Notes: generated by a model from the sequence alone, not told the origin. A stretch of DNA of 64,000 nt from Atribacter laminatus (GCF_015775515.1 NZ_CP065383.1:310001-374000); one strand, 5' to 3'. Shown: positions 7,868-16,624, counted from the first letter of the stretch. Numbers and translations are program-made.

Positions 7868-9745
7868 TCAACCGGCACTTGAACCTCCGCCGCCACCTCC
7901 TCCTCCACCTCCACTGGAAAATCCACCTCCAACCGAAGTAGAAGATTGGAGGGCTCGGGTAAGATTAGCCATGTTTGCCATATTTCTGGAGATTGATTCT
8001 AAACGGCTAAGTGTATCAAGCGTAGTCATGGTAAAAACAGCACCATGGGGAACCTGATACCAACTAGGATGGGATAATTCCGAACCGGTTTCTTGGATAT
8101 AAATTTTCAAATTCTTTAGTAGCTTTTCCGCAACTCCTAACGCCACGGCATAGATCAAATACCGATCCCAGATTTGCAGTAAAATTGGAGGAGCTTCTTT
8201 CATTAGAGAATAGTTGGTAATAAAACGTTTAAAAGCTGTCCATCTCCGAAATTCAAGCAAGCCCTCTTTGCTCCAACGCCCCAAAGATTTACGAGCAATG
8301 AGAGCAAAAATAATTATTAAAGGGAAAAGGATAATACTCAAAACAACCAGCCCCGAGCTTCCTCCGAATCCCCAATGAATGGCAGAAAAAATGACCAGAA
8401 AAACCCCTCCAATAAAAGATACAACGCTAAAAATTAGATAGTGTTGTTTTTTAATTTCAGCTCTTTCATCATAAGTATAGAAATAGTGGCTTTCCCACCA
8501 ATTTTTTATTGATTTTCCCCAATCTTCAATAAACAGTAAAAAATTACTTTTTTGTTGGGAAATCTTTTTACCCCACTTTTCAATCTCCAGGGTCGATATA
8601 GTACGACCATCGTTGGAAATTTGTTTCAATAGAACCAAAACATCATTTTCAAAGGGAAGTAAATCAGTATCAGAATTAATATTCATCATTTTTTCAGTGA
8701 AGGTAAAAACCAAATACTCTTTTTTTATAAAAAGAATCTTCATTTTTTCTTCCTCAACAGTCATGTAGCCCCGACGTGCCAGATCAAGAAGGGTAGCGGT
8801 AAAAGCTTTTCCCATATCGTTACGATTAAGAGCTTTTTGGTTCATTATGACTCCTAAAAAGGCAGGAGGAATATCCCGGGGAGGTTCTTGTTCAAACTGA
8901 CGTTCATAATCGATTTTTGGTTCACGCCCATATTTTATATAAAATACGAAAAATAAGATGATACATAGGATTCCAATAGCAATAAACAATAAAAACAAAC
9001 CAATTCCTACCCAGCGATTAGCTTGCCAGGAGGATTTATTACCCTGTAACTCTTTAGTGGCAGCTTCTTTTTCTTCATCGAGAATTTCTTCATACCGTGA
9101 GATTTTTTGTAAATGAACTCCTGAAAAAATCTGTGGGCTGGTTAAAAGACGGGCTTCAACAAAAGTATTGGCAGGTACATTCTCAATCCTAAAATCCACT
9201 CTCCGATGATCGGGTGAAAAATTCATTTCTCCTGGTTGAGCCTGAGTGTGAACAAAAAGTTTAAAAAGGTCGGGATTGGATTGAGGAATCTGAAGAATAG
9301 CCTCGAGTTTTTTTATAGATGCATGCTCTTCTTCAATTATCTTCCAATAAAATTCAGCCACATCTTCATAACGGTGGATGGGGTTTTTGAGAAGATATTG
9401 GATTCGAAATCCCAGAGTTTGGTTATCAGCTTGATAATACCACTTAAGTGTTTTTGAATTCGATTGTTCTTCTACCTCATAACGGAGAGGGCTTCCTGTG
9501 TCAGCATCCCAAACTCCTTGAAATTGGATATCCTCAACCCCGCGAAGAAGCAAATTCAATTGAGCCCAACTGAATGAACCAGAAAACGAAAAATATCGAA
9601 TATCAGTAACTTCAACATCACCATTTTCAAGAAGATTAAAGGTTTGAGAAATCGAGGGATGATAATAAGACTTTGCAATGATGGGCATTGATAAAAACAA
9701 AACCAACCAAAGAACTATTATCATCTCAATTCTCAATTTTCTCAT
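7868..9745 (-). CDS. DUF2207 membrane protein with poly-glycine tail
   Basis: A 625-residue membrane protein of the DUF2207 family. It begins with a signal or anchor helix (to about residue 25). An extracytoplasmic beta-rich domain of about 220 residues follows, then a helix near 250-275, a cytoplasmic region (PPAFLGVIMNQKALNRNDMGKAFTATLLDLARRGY, residues about 300-335), two adjacent helices near 425-475, and a C-terminus with ten consecutive glycines. It pairs with lemA downstream. The family's biochemical role is not known. The Gly-rich end is common in DUF2207 proteins and may be a flexible, surface-interacting tail. Confidence 0.9.
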   Translation of the reverse strand: MRKLRIEMIIVLWLVLFLSMPIIAKSYYHPSISQTFNLLENGDVEVTDIRYFSFSGSFSWAQLNLLLRGVEDIQFQGVWDADTGSPLRYEVEEQSNSKTLKWYYQADNQTLGFRIQYLLKNPIHRYEDVAEFYWKIIEEEHASIKKLEAILQIPQSNPDLFKLFVHTQAQPGEMNFSPDHRRVDFRIENVPANTFVEARLLTSPQIFSGVHLQKISRYEEILDEEKEAATKELQGNKSSWQANRWVGIGLFLLFIAIGILCIILFFVFYIKYGREPKIDYERQFEQEPPRDIPPAFLGVIMNQKALNRNDMGKAFTATLLDLARRGYMTVEEEKMKILFIKKEYLVFTFTEKMMNINSDTDLLPFENDVLVLLKQISNDGRTISTLEIEKWGKKISQQKSNFLLFIEDWGKSIKNWWESHYFYTYDERAEIKKQHYLIFSVVSFIGGVFLVIFSAIHWGFGGSSGLVVLSIILFPLIIIFALIARKSLGRWSKEGLLEFRRWTAFKRFITNYSLMKEAPPILLQIWDRYLIYAVALGVAEKLLKNLKIYIQETGSELSHPSWYQVPHGAVFTMTTLDTLSRLESISRNMANMANLTRALQSSTSVGGGFSSGGGGGGGGGGSSAG

Positions 9746-9808
9746 TGGAATCCTCCCTTAAATTTGCTATAGTTAGCATAACACAGGAAGTAAGCTGGTA
9801 AAAGAGAC

Positions 9809-10558
9809 ATGGGATTTTTTCTCCAAAAAGTATTGACTTCTTTTATTGAACCTCCGGGAGTATTTATAACCATTGCTTTGTTTTTTGGTTTATTAGCAAG
9901 AAAAAAGGGGAAAGAATCTTTGAAATGGATTGCTTTGGCAGTCATAATTTATTTTTTTTCCACTGGAATTGGCATACGTTTTCTTTCACCCTCGCAAAAC
10001 ATAACGCCTCGATATCCATCAATAAACCAGCCACAAGTTATTATTGTGCTTGGTGGGGGTACCTACTTAGATACCTATCAGAATCGTTTCCAACCTGGTC
10101 CTTATTCCCTGCTAAGATTGCACCAAGGGTATACCCTTTGGCAAAAAGAAAAAATCCCTCTTCTGGTGAGCGGTGGTCAAGTGTGGGTTAAATCGGGGCC
10201 TTCGGAGGCTGAAATCATGGCTGACATCCTTCTACAGTGGGGAGTTCCCCAAGATGATATCATCACCGAATCTCAATCAAGAAATACCAAGGAAAACGCT
10301 CAGTATTGCTCTCAGATTCTGCTCAACAATCATTGGAATTCTTTTTATTTAGTAACCTCAGAAATTCATTTAAAACGAGCCATGATGAGCTTTCAATCTT
10401 TTCTCCCCAATGCAAACATTATTCCGATCAGTGCCCATCCTCCCTACGATCGAACTCCAATAGTTCTTTCTGATTTCCTCCCATCCTCTCAAGCATTTTC
10501 GGCTTTTGCACAAATTATTCATGAATACCTTGGATTAGCAGTCTTACTCATTAACTAA
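9809..10558 (+). CDS. YdcF/ElyC-like DUF218 envelope protein
   Basis: A 249-residue protein with two N-terminal membrane helices (about 15-30 and 36-55) and a DUF218 domain. The domain carries the conserved VIIVLGGGTY near residue 77, LLVSGGQV near 124, SEAEIMADILLQWGVPQDDIITESQSRNTKENA (about 136-170) and a late HEYLG. ElyC in E. coli affects lipid-linked envelope carbon metabolism, and SanA relatives affect barrier function, so an envelope role fits this diderm context. The precise substrate is unknown. It stands alone on the plus strand, and its end overlaps the end of the convergent EamA gene by 15 bases. Confidence 0.87.
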   Translation: MGFFLQKVLTSFIEPPGVFITIALFFGLLARKKGKESLKWIALAVIIYFFSTGIGIRFLSPSQNITPRYPSINQPQVIIVLGGGTYLDTYQNRFQPGPYSLLRLHQGYTLWQKEKIPLLVSGGQVWVKSGPSEAEIMADILLQWGVPQDDIITESQSRNTKENAQYCSQILLNNHWNSFYLVTSEIHLKRAMMSFQSFLPNANIIPISAHPPYDRTPIVLSDFLPSSQAFSAFAQIIHEYLGLAVLLIN

Positions 10559-11518
10559 AGAGTCATTAACATTCAATAGTGGTCTTGGTTTTTTCTGAGA
10601 GAGCCACACTCCAAGAGTAACTAAAACCATTCCAATTAAAAATCGATAACCAAAAGGCTCTTTAAAAAAAAGCCAAGCTCCTATTACTCCAAATATCTGG
10701 GTAACATATTGAAAGGCTGAAGTTCGTGATGCACCGATTTTCTTAATCCCATTCATCCAGATTATATAAGCCAACAAAGCTGATAAAAAGATAGCATAAC
10801 CCATCGACAAATGAACCGTAAGAGTTAAATCAGAAATATTGAGGTCCTTGATTTCAACATATGAGACAGGGAACATAATCAGAGTTCCAAATATGATGCT
10901 CCAACAGCTCGTTTTCAAGGGTGAATATTTCCGCAGCATATATTTTCCGAAGTAAGAATAAAGACCCCAGCAAATAGCTGCAAATAGGGTAAGAATATCA
11001 CCGAAAAGAATATTGGGAGAAGATGAAGTTTGATTTCCTTGACTGATGAGAAAGGTGACGCCTAAAAATCCAATGCCAATTCCTAAAAAATTATACCATT
11101 CAATAGATTCCTCTTTTTTAAAAAAAGCGATAAGGACAACAACAATTGGAGATATTGAAAGCAGGATAGCTGAATGGGAAGCCAAAGTTAATCGTAGCCC
11201 ATAACTCCAAAGTGGCTGATAGACTCCAAAACCTAATGCACCTAAAAAAACAAAATACCAAAGATCTTTCTTGCTGATAAAAGGATTCCCCTCCATGCGC
11301 CATAATAAGACAATCATTACCAAGCTACTCACAGCAAATCGAATTATCGAAAAAGAAAGAGGACCAATGATCATAATCCCGTGTTTCACAACGCTAAAAT
11401 TTATTCCCCAAATTAAAGAAACCATAAGAAGAGAAAAATATGGATTTTTAATTATGGGTTCAGATTTCTTTTTAGAGTGAGATGGCGATAATGGATTTAA
11501 GTTATCGGAGCTCTTCAT
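10544..11518 (-). CDS. EamA/DMT-family transporter
   Basis: Inner-membrane transporter of the drug/metabolite superfamily, 324 residues. It has ten hydrophobic helices forming two EamA repeats; WGINFSVVKHG in the first repeat and AICWGLYSYFGKYML in the second mark the repeat starts. The N-terminal 25 residues are polar and Ser/Lys-rich, the cytoplasmic end. Members export amino acids, nucleotides or other metabolites; the substrate is unknown here. The gene is separate from the ribosomal operon upstream, which ends with a terminator at 11564-11589. Confidence 0.9.
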   Translation of the reverse strand: MKSSDNLNPLSPSHSKKKSEPIIKNPYFSLLMVSLIWGINFSVVKHGIMIIGPLSFSIIRFAVSSLVMIVLLWRMEGNPFISKKDLWYFVFLGALGFGVYQPLWSYGLRLTLASHSAILLSISPIVVVLIAFFKKEESIEWYNFLGIGIGFLGVTFLISQGNQTSSSPNILFGDILTLFAAICWGLYSYFGKYMLRKYSPLKTSCWSIIFGTLIMFPVSYVEIKDLNISDLTLTVHLSMGYAIFLSALLAYIIWMNGIKKIGASRTSAFQYVTQIFGVIGAWLFFKEPFGYRFLIGMVLVTLGVWLSQKKPRPLLNVNDSLVNE

Positions 11519-11563
11519 TGGTTTGCTCTTTTCTCGTTATTTAATTTTTATTATAAAAAGAAA

Positions 11564-11589
11564 AAGGGACCCTATCTATTGGGTCCCTT
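11564..11589 (-). terminator. Intrinsic terminator of the rplJL operon
   Basis: Nine-bp perfect stem (AAGGGACCC at 11564-11572 with its complement at 11581-11589) and an eight-base loop. On the minus strand a T-rich run follows immediately (TTTTTCTTTTT). It lies about 20 bases after the rplL stop. Confidence 0.93.
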
Positions 11590-11607
11590 AAAATTCAAAA
11601 TAAACAA

Positions 11608-11982
11608 TTAGGTTAATTCAACTTCTGCGCCAACAGCTTCAAGTTTAGCTTTGATTTCCTCGGCATCCTTCTTTGGAATGCTTTCCTTCACTGGCTTTGG
11701 AGCCCCATCAACTAGATCTTTCGCTTCTTTCAAGCCTAAGCTGGTAATGGCTCGAACTTCTTTAATTACTTTTAGTTTTTCGGCTCCAGCACTCTTGAGA
11801 ACGACTGTGAATTCAGTTTTTTCCTCTTCAGCCGGTGCGGCAGCTCCGGCAGCAGGAGCGGCTGCTGCAGCAACTGGCATAGCAGCAGATACTCCAAATT
11901 TTTCTTCTAAGGCTTTCACCAAATCCGCTAATTCCAGAACAGTCATATTCGCAATAACGTCAATAATTTCTTCCTTGGTCAT
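11608..11982 (-). CDS. rplL: Ribosomal protein L7/L12
   Basis: Stalk protein of the large ribosomal subunit, 124 residues, present in multiple copies on L10 and recruiting the translational GTPases. The N-terminal dimerisation domain (to about 35), an Ala/Pro-rich hinge (about 36-54) and the C-terminal domain with EKTEFTVVL and [18 protein letters not shown] are all complete. A good ribosome site (GGGAGG) precedes the ATG. It is the last gene of the secE-nusG-rplKAJL operon, 15 bases after rplJ. Confidence 0.98.
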   Translation of the reverse strand: MTKEEIIDVIANMTVLELADLVKALEEKFGVSAAMPVAAAAAPAAGAAAPAEEEKTEFTVVLKSAGAEKLKVIKEVRAITSLGLKEAKDLVDGAPKPVKESIPKKDAEEIKAKLEAVGAEVELT

Positions 11983-11997
11983 TTATAGGTACCTCCC

Positions 11998-12522
11998 TTA
12001 TTGATTGCTTACCTTTTTTTCTTCTATTGATTTAAGAACCCATACCATATTTCGCATAACTCCGCTTAGAACACCAACTAAACCACTAAGTGGTGCAGCG
12101 ATTCCACCTACTAACTGAGCAACTAAAGCCTCTCGGGTTGGCAGACTTGCCAGGTTTTTCACTTGATCAGGACCATATTGTTGTTGGTTAAGCCATACCC
12201 CTTTGATTTCAAGCTGGGGTACTTTTTTGGCAAAATCTGTTAGTGCTTTTGCCGTTAAAACTATATCTTCATAAGAAAATACCAAAGCATTTTGATCAGT
12301 CAATATATTTTCATCAAAGGGCATGTCGGCCTTTTGAAAAGCAATGTGAGCAAGGGTATTTTTAACAACTTTCATCTCTCCTTGAGTTTCTCTTAGAGCT
12401 TTTCGGATGGCTTCAACATTCATAACATTAATCCCACGATAGTTAAAAGCATAAACTGCTTGACTTTTTTGAAGTTTCTGAAAAACGTCTTCTATGATCT
12501 GGTTCTTTTTTACTTTATCCAA
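11998..12522 (-). CDS. rplJ: Ribosomal protein L10
   Basis: Base of the ribosomal stalk, 174 residues. It binds 23S rRNA with its N-terminal domain (YAFNYRGINVMNVEAIRKALRE) and L7/L12 dimers with its C-terminal helix. The start is TTG at 12522, supported by GGAAAGGAGG just upstream. The 140-base leader before it contains hairpins consistent with autogenous control by L10-L12 (separate entry). Confidence 0.97.
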   Translation of the reverse strand: MDKVKKNQIIEDVFQKLQKSQAVYAFNYRGINVMNVEAIRKALRETQGEMKVVKNTLAHIAFQKADMPFDENILTDQNALVFSYEDIVLTAKALTDFAKKVPQLEIKGVWLNQQQYGPDQVKNLASLPTREALVAQLVGGIAAPLSGLVGVLSGVMRNMVWVLKSIEEKKVSNQ

Positions 12523-12662
12523 AAAAACAACCTCCTTTCCTCCGAAATAATAAAGCTCCCATAAATACCGGGAGCTTTATATCATTAAAGCCTCCCCAGG
12601 TTTTTTAAGCGAAAGCCCCCGGTTCATGGGCAAAATTATATTCAATTTCGGTTAATTATCTC
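12523..12662 (-). promoter_or_regulatory. Probable L10 leader (autoregulatory mRNA element)
   Basis: A 140-base gap between rplA and rplJ, where bacteria usually carry the L10(L12)4-binding leader. A G-rich stretch (GGGGGC, 12620-12610 region) can pair with later purine/pyrimidine-rich segments. Then an 11-bp perfect hairpin (12550-12560 with 12570-12580) sits just before the rplJ ribosome site. The T-run after the hairpin is weak, so it may act on translation or as a modest attenuator. The assignment rests on position and structure, not on a covariance search. Confidence 0.6.
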
Positions 12663-13379
12663 TTAAGCGACTCTTTTCTCCATTCTTGCTAAAGTAGTGT
12701 TCACATCTAGCTTGAGTCCGGGGCTCATGGTTGAAGCAATAGCAATATTCCTTACATAACGACCCTTAGCTACTGAAGGTTTCATTCGAACTATAGTTTC
12801 TAATAAAGCAAAGAAATTATCCTGTAATTTACTTATATCAAAAGAAGCCTTTCCAATTGGAAGATGAATATTTCCATAACGGTCATTTCGTATTTCCAAT
12901 CGACCTGCTTTTATCTCCTTAACCGCTTGAGCTATATCAAAGGTTACTGTTCCCACTTTGGCATTAGGCATTAATCCTTTTGGTCCTAATAACTTCCCCA
13001 AACGACCTACTATTCTCATCATGTCAGGAGTCGCAATTGCTGATTCAAAATCAAACCAACCTGATTGGATTTTCTCAATCAATTCTTCTCCACCAACATA
13101 ATCAGCACCAGCTGCTTGTGCCTCACTGGCCTTTTCACCCTGGGCAAAAACCAAAACCCGAACTTGCTTTCCTATTCCATGGGGTAACGAAACCGTACCA
13201 CGAATTTGCTGGTCTGATTGTTTTGGGTCTATTCCCAGCTTAACGGCAACTTCAATAGTTTCATCAAATTTCGCGTTCGCTAACTCTTTGACCATTTGAA
13301 ATGCTTCGTCAACAGTGTATATTTTTCCTGGTTCCAATTTATTCTTTAATTCTTCAAAACGACGACTTTTGGTTGGCAT
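12663..13379 (-). CDS. rplA: Ribosomal protein L1
   Basis: Large-subunit protein at the L1 stalk, 238 residues from the ATG at 13379, chosen because GAGGTGAG lies just upstream. An in-frame start three codons earlier has no such support. Conserved stretches include [42 protein letters not shown] and [12 protein letters not shown]1 binds 23S rRNA and usually represses its own operon. It follows rplK by 19 bases. Confidence 0.98.
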   Translation of the reverse strand: MPTKSRRFEELKNKLEPGKIYTVDEAFQMVKELANAKFDETIEVAVKLGIDPKQSDQQIRGTVSLPHGIGKQVRVLVFAQGEKASEAQAAGADYVGGEELIEKIQSGWFDFESAIATPDMMRIVGRLGKLLGPKGLMPNAKVGTVTFDIAQAVKEIKAGRLEIRNDRYGNIHLPIGKASFDISKLQDNFFALLETIVRMKPSVAKGRYVRNIAIASTMSPGLKLDVNTTLARMEKRVA

Positions 13380-13398
13380 ACTTCTCACCTCACTCTCC

Positions 13399-13827
13399 CT
13401 AACCCTCTACAACTTCGACACCCAAGCTTCTTGCGGTTCCTTCAATTATGTTCATTGCTGCTTCAATCGAATTCGCATTTAAATCAGGCATTTTTTTCTG
13501 GGCTATTTCTCGTACCTTAGAACGACTTAATTTTCCAACCTTGACTTTGTTTGGTTCCCCAGAGCCCTTTTCAATACTCAAAGCTTGAAGAATTAAGAAA
13601 GAAGCTGGGGGTGTTTTCGTTATGAATGTAAATGAACGATCACCATATACGGTTATTTCCACCGGTGTTAAAATCCCTCGGTCTTTTTCTGTCCGAGCAT
13701 TAAAGGCTTTACAAAATTCCATAATATTTACACCATGCTGTCCAAGCGCAGGCCCAACCGGAGGGGCAGGAGTGGCCATGCCTCCAGGAATCTGGAGCTT
13801 TACAACAGCTACCACTTTTTTTGCCAT
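13399..13827 (-). CDS. rplK: Ribosomal protein L11
   Basis: A 142-residue L11 protein that binds the GTPase-associated region of 23S rRNA with L10. The N-terminal [31 protein letters not shown] region and the C-terminal RNA-binding part with [10 protein letters not shown] are intact. A GAGGTGG ribosome site precedes the ATG. It lies between nusG and rplA in the conserved order. Confidence 0.98.
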   Translation of the reverse strand: MAKKVVAVVKLQIPGGMATPAPPVGPALGQHGVNIMEFCKAFNARTEKDRGILTPVEITVYGDRSFTFITKTPPASFLILQALSIEKGSGEPNKVKVGKLSRSKVREIAQKKMPDLNANSIEAAMNIIEGTARSLGVEVVEG

Positions 13828-13842
13828 GTCTATTCCACCTCT

Positions 13843-14367
13843 TTATAATTTTTCAATATCAGAAAATTCAAGCTCTACTGGAGTCTCCCGACCAAATATC
13901 GATAAGAGAACGGTTATCTTCCCTTTTTCATGATCGACACTTTCTACAATACCAGTATAATTTAAAAAAGGTCCTGCTATAACTTTTATCGTCTCTCCTT
14001 TTTCAATATCTAGGCGCGGCCTTCCCTTTTCAACTCCAGTTTGTCGAAGGATTACCTTAACTTCTCCTTCGCTCAATGGCTCCGGTCGAAGTCCCGAACC
14101 AACAAAACCCGTAACTCCAGGTGTATTTCGTACCACATACCAAGAACGATCATTCATCATCATTTCTACCATTACATAACCTGGAAATACTTTCTTTTTA
14201 GTAAATCTCTTTTTTCCCCTCTTTACTTCAATGGTCTCCTCCATTGGAACAACCACCCGAAAAATCTGATCTTGCATTCCCATAGAAGCAATTCTTCTTT
14301 CTAGATTCGCTTTAACCTTATGCTCGCTGCCGGCTAAGGTATGAACAACATACCACAGTTTATTCAT
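13843..14367 (-). CDS. nusG: Transcription elongation/antitermination factor NusG
   Basis: A 174-residue NusG. The NGN domain begins WYVVHTLAGSEHKVKANLERR and contains FPGYVMVEM and the RNTPGVTGFVG stretch. The C-terminal KOW domain (about 120-174) includes GPFLNYTGIVESVDHEKGKI. It binds RNA polymerase and couples it to Rho or the ribosome. The only GGAGG upstream is about 15 bases from the ATG, a long spacing, so initiation may rely on coupling to secE. Confidence 0.97.
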   Translation of the reverse strand: MNKLWYVVHTLAGSEHKVKANLERRIASMGMQDQIFRVVVPMEETIEVKRGKKRFTKKKVFPGYVMVEMMMNDRSWYVVRNTPGVTGFVGSGLRPEPLSEGEVKVILRQTGVEKGRPRLDIEKGETIKVIAGPFLNYTGIVESVDHEKGKITVLLSIFGRETPVELEFSDIEKL

Positions 14368-14393
14368 AATGGTGAAATGATAACCTCCGATAA

Positions 14394-14597
14394 TTACTTA
14401 ATGTATAAACCAATTAAAGCAGTCAAAATTAAATCAATCACTCCTAAAAAAACTGCAAATACAACAACTACTACTAAAACCGTAAGAGTACTGGATATTA
14501 ATTCTTTTCGGCTTGGCCAAGTAACCTTTTTTAATTCACTCCAGGCATCTTTAAAGTAGTTCTTTAATTTAGTGAACAGCTTGACGAAAAAATTCAC
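14394..14597 (-). CDS. secE: Preprotein translocase subunit SecE
   Basis: Inner-membrane subunit that clamps SecY. The chosen GTG start at 14597 gives 67 residues, the usual single-helix SecE. KLKNYFKDAWSELKKVTWPSRKELI is the amphipathic surface helix and is followed by one membrane segment (about 40-62). AGGGAAGAG lies just upstream. A TTG at 14660 would add 21 charged residues but has no ribosome site. It is the first gene after the 14726-14754 promoter. Confidence 0.95.
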   Translation of the reverse strand: MNFFVKLFTKLKNYFKDAWSELKKVTWPSRKELISSTLTVLVVVVVFAVFLGVIDLILTALIGLYIK

Positions 14598-14660
14598 AGC
14601 ACACTCTTCCCTTTCTCTTTTGAGTTTTTGGGATGTTTTAATTATCTCTTGCCGTAACAA

Positions 14661-14692
14661 TAAAAAAGAAAATGGTAAATAACTATACCATT
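14661..14692 (-). terminator. Possible attenuator hairpin in the secE leader
   Basis: On the minus strand a seven-bp stem (AATGGTA/TACCATT, 14692-14686 with 14677-14671) is followed by TTCTTTTTTA. It sits between the secE promoter and the secE start, so full termination would silence the operon. Partial attenuation is the likelier role. The stem is short and AT-rich. Confidence 0.4.
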
Positions 14693-14725
14693 CTCCTTAT
14701 AAAAAACGAATTCAAATGCTGCAAC

Positions 14726-14754
14726 ATTTTATCTTTTTTCCTTTTTTGTGTCAA
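14726..14754 (-). promoter_or_regulatory. Strong sigma70-type promoter for secE-nusG-rplKAJL
   Basis: Minus strand: perfect TTGACA (14754-14749), 17-base spacer, TAAAAT (14731-14726). It lies between tRNA-Trp and secE and gives the ribosomal-protein operon its own transcription start near 14719. Confidence 0.85.
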
Positions 14755-14788
14755 CAATCCTGAATCACCGAATGACAAAGAAAAAAAA

Positions 14789-14864
14789 TGGCAGGCCCGG
14801 CAGGATTTGAACCTGCAGCCCCCGGTTTTGGAGACCGGTGCTCTGCCGTTAGAGCTACGGACCT
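14789..14864 (-). tRNA. trpT: tRNA-Trp (CCA)
   Basis: A 76-base cloverleaf. Acceptor AGGTCCG pairs with CGGGCCT, the D-arm has TAGCTC, the anticodon loop CTCCAAA gives CCA, and the T-arm has GGTTCAAATCC. The 3' CCA is encoded. It lies between rpmG and secE, the conserved bacterial position. An eight-T run follows immediately, which could help end the upstream transcript. Confidence 0.97.
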
Positions 14865-14877
14865 GCAATTTTTTTAT

Positions 14878-15030
14878 CTACTTCATTTCTTTATGTATAG
14901 TGTGTTTTCTACAGTGAGGGCAGTATTTTTTAAATTCTAAACGGGCACTCTTGTTTTTTTTGTTCTTCATGCCCTGATAGTTACGCCTTCGACAATCGGT
15001 ACATTCAAAGGTAATAGTTTCCTGTACCAT
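14878..15030 (-). CDS. rpmG: Ribosomal protein L33 (zinc type)
   Basis: A 50-residue L33 that is easy to miss because of its size. It starts [13 protein letters not shown] with GGAGGATAC upstream. Two Cys pairs, C10/C13 and C37/C40 (YCPHC), form the zinc ribbon. The centre carries the expected NYQGMKNK and RLEFKKYC stretches. It follows tuf by 15 bases and precedes tRNA-Trp by 13, the order tuf-rpmG-trpT-secE found in many bacteria. Confidence 0.97.
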   Translation of the reverse strand: MVQETITFECTDCRRRNYQGMKNKKNKSARLEFKKYCPHCRKHTIHKEMK

Positions 15031-15045
15031 AGTATCCTCCTGACT

Positions 15046-16248
15046 CTACTCAGTAATATCAGTTACGACTCCGGCTCCGACGGTACGACCACCTTCACGA
15101 ATGGCAAAGCGGAGACCTTTCTCCATTGCAATGGGGTAGATGAGTTTGACATCGAGGTCAGCATTATCTCCTGGCATGATCATCTCGACCCCTTGGGCAA
15201 GCTTGATCTCACCGGTGACATCGGTGGTCCGGAAATAGAACTGAGGACGATAGCCGTTGAAGAACGGAGTATGACGACCCCCTTCTTCTTTGGTGAGAAC
15301 GTAAACTCGTCCTTTGAAGACGGTGTGGGGAGTGATGGAACCGGGAATGGCCAAGACCTGACCCCGTTCCACTTCTTTCTTCTCGGTGCCACGGAGGAGC
15401 ACTCCGATATTGTCACCCGCCTGGGCTTCATCGAGGAGCTTGCGGAACATTTCAATTCCGGTGACGACCGTCTTTTTGATGTCATGGGAGAGACCAACGA
15501 TTTCAATCTGATCTCCGAGATGGAGCACCCCTCGTTCCACTCGTCCGGTGACCACAGTTCCGCGTCCGGTGATGGTGAAGACGTCTTCAACCGACATGAG
15601 GAAGGGTTTATCCAGTTCCCGTTGGGGATCAGGGATATAGCTATCCAGGGCATCCATCAGTTCCCAGACACTCTTGCACCACTCACAGTCCCGTTTGCCA
15701 CAACCACATTCCAAGGCTTTCAAGGCGCTCCCTTTGATGATGGGGATATCGTCTCCAGGGAACTCGTAGCGGTTGAGGAGATCGCGGACTTCCATTTCCA
15801 CCAGTTCCAAGAGTTCCGGGTCATCGACCATGTCGATCTTGTTCAGGTAGACCAGGATGTAGGGGACTCCGACCTGACGGGCGAGCAGGATGTGTTCCCG
15901 AGTCTGGGGCATGGGACCGTCTGCTGCGGAGACGACCAGGATGGCACCATCCATCTGGGCAGCACCGGTGATCATGTTCTTGACATAGTCAGCATGGCCG
16001 GGGCAGTCGATGTGGGCATAGTGCCGTTTCTCGGTCTGGTATTCCACGTGAGCGATGGCGATGGTGATGCCTCGTTCTCGTTCTTCAGGAGCCTTGTCAA
16101 TCTGGTCAAAGGGAACATAGCTTGCCATCCCGAGTTTGGAGAGGGTCTCGGTGATGGCAGCGGTGAGAGTCGTTTTCCCGTGGTCAACGTGACCGATGGT
16201 TCCGACGTTGACGTGGGTTTTGGTTCGTTCAAACTTTTGTTTCGCCAT
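15046..16248 (-). CDS. tuf: Elongation factor Tu
   Basis: GTPase that delivers aminoacyl-tRNA to the ribosome; 400 residues from ATG 16248, chosen because GGAGGATACCT precedes it. G-motifs are G1 GHVDHGKTT (19-27), G2 RGITI (59-63), G3 DCPGH (81-85), G4 NKID (136-139) and G5 GSA (173-175). Oddities: after SALKALE there is a CxCx4CxxC segment (Cys 181, 183, 188 and 191), which could hold a metal. The gene is also visibly richer in G+C than its neighbours, including the equally highly expressed rpl genes. It follows three tRNA genes in one transcription unit. Confidence 0.98.
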   Translation of the reverse strand: MAKQKFERTKTHVNVGTIGHVDHGKTTLTAAITETLSKLGMASYVPFDQIDKAPEERERGITIAIAHVEYQTEKRHYAHIDCPGHADYVKNMITGAAQMDGAILVVSAADGPMPQTREHILLARQVGVPYILVYLNKIDMVDDPELLELVEMEVRDLLNRYEFPGDDIPIIKGSALKALECGCGKRDCEWCKSVWELMDALDSYIPDPQRELDKPFLMSVEDVFTITGRGTVVTGRVERGVLHLGDQIEIVGLSHDIKKTVVTGIEMFRKLLDEAQAGDNIGVLLRGTEKKEVERGQVLAIPGSITPHTVFKGRVYVLTKEEGGRHTPFFNGYRPQFYFRTTDVTGEIKLAQGVEMIMPGDNADLDVKLIYPIAMEKGLRFAIREGGRTVGAGVVTDITE

Positions 16249-16447
16249 AGGTATCCTCCTCAAGCTAATACAAGCTCTAACTCATCAGGTGTTTTTTATC
16301 ATCACTTACAACCACAGTGATCTTTGTATTATTATACTTGAAATATCAAAACCCAGAAAGTATTTTTTTTGGTTTCAATCTTTCACAAACTATTACTATT
16401 ACCTATTTCACCAATTCAAACTGGAACAGTTAATAAAAAAATAAAAA

Positions 16448-16522
16448 TGGAGCCTACGGCCGGGATTGAACCGGCGACCTCATCCTTACCAAGGATGCGC
16501 TCCACCACTGAGCTACGCAGGC
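16448..16522 (-). tRNA. thrT: tRNA-Thr (GGT)
   Basis: A 75-base cloverleaf. Acceptor GCCTGCG pairs with CGTAGGC, the anticodon loop TTGGTAA gives GGT, and the T-arm has GGTTCAATCC. CCA is encoded. It is the last tRNA before tuf. Confidence 0.96.
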
Positions 16523-16537
16523 TACATAGGGATTTTC

Positions 16538-16624
16538 TGGTGGGGAGGGAAGGATTTGAACCTTCGAAGGCGTTCAGCCAACGGATCTACAGTCCGCTCC
16601 TTTTGGCCACTTAGGTACCTCCCC
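16538..16624 (-). tRNA. tyrU: tRNA-Tyr (GTA)
   Basis: 87 bases with the long variable arm of class II tRNAs. Acceptor GGGGAGG, anticodon loop CTGTAGA giving GTA, T-arm GGTTCAAATCC and encoded CCA. It lies between the two Thr tRNAs. Confidence 0.97.

Noticed and set aside
7833-8057. Poly-proline open frame on the plus strand
   Set aside because: It is the reverse complement of the glycine-rich tail of the DUF2207 protein.
14680-14700. Mini-frame ATG-GTA-TAG behind AAGGAG in the secE leader
   Set aside because: Three codons behind a chance purine run; it is part of the hairpin arm and too weak to claim a leader peptide.
15193-16320. A 375-codon open frame on the plus strand, antisense to tuf
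   Set aside because: It mirrors tuf, whose high G+C removes stop codons on the other strand. The peptide has no family features, and the real gene opposite is certain.
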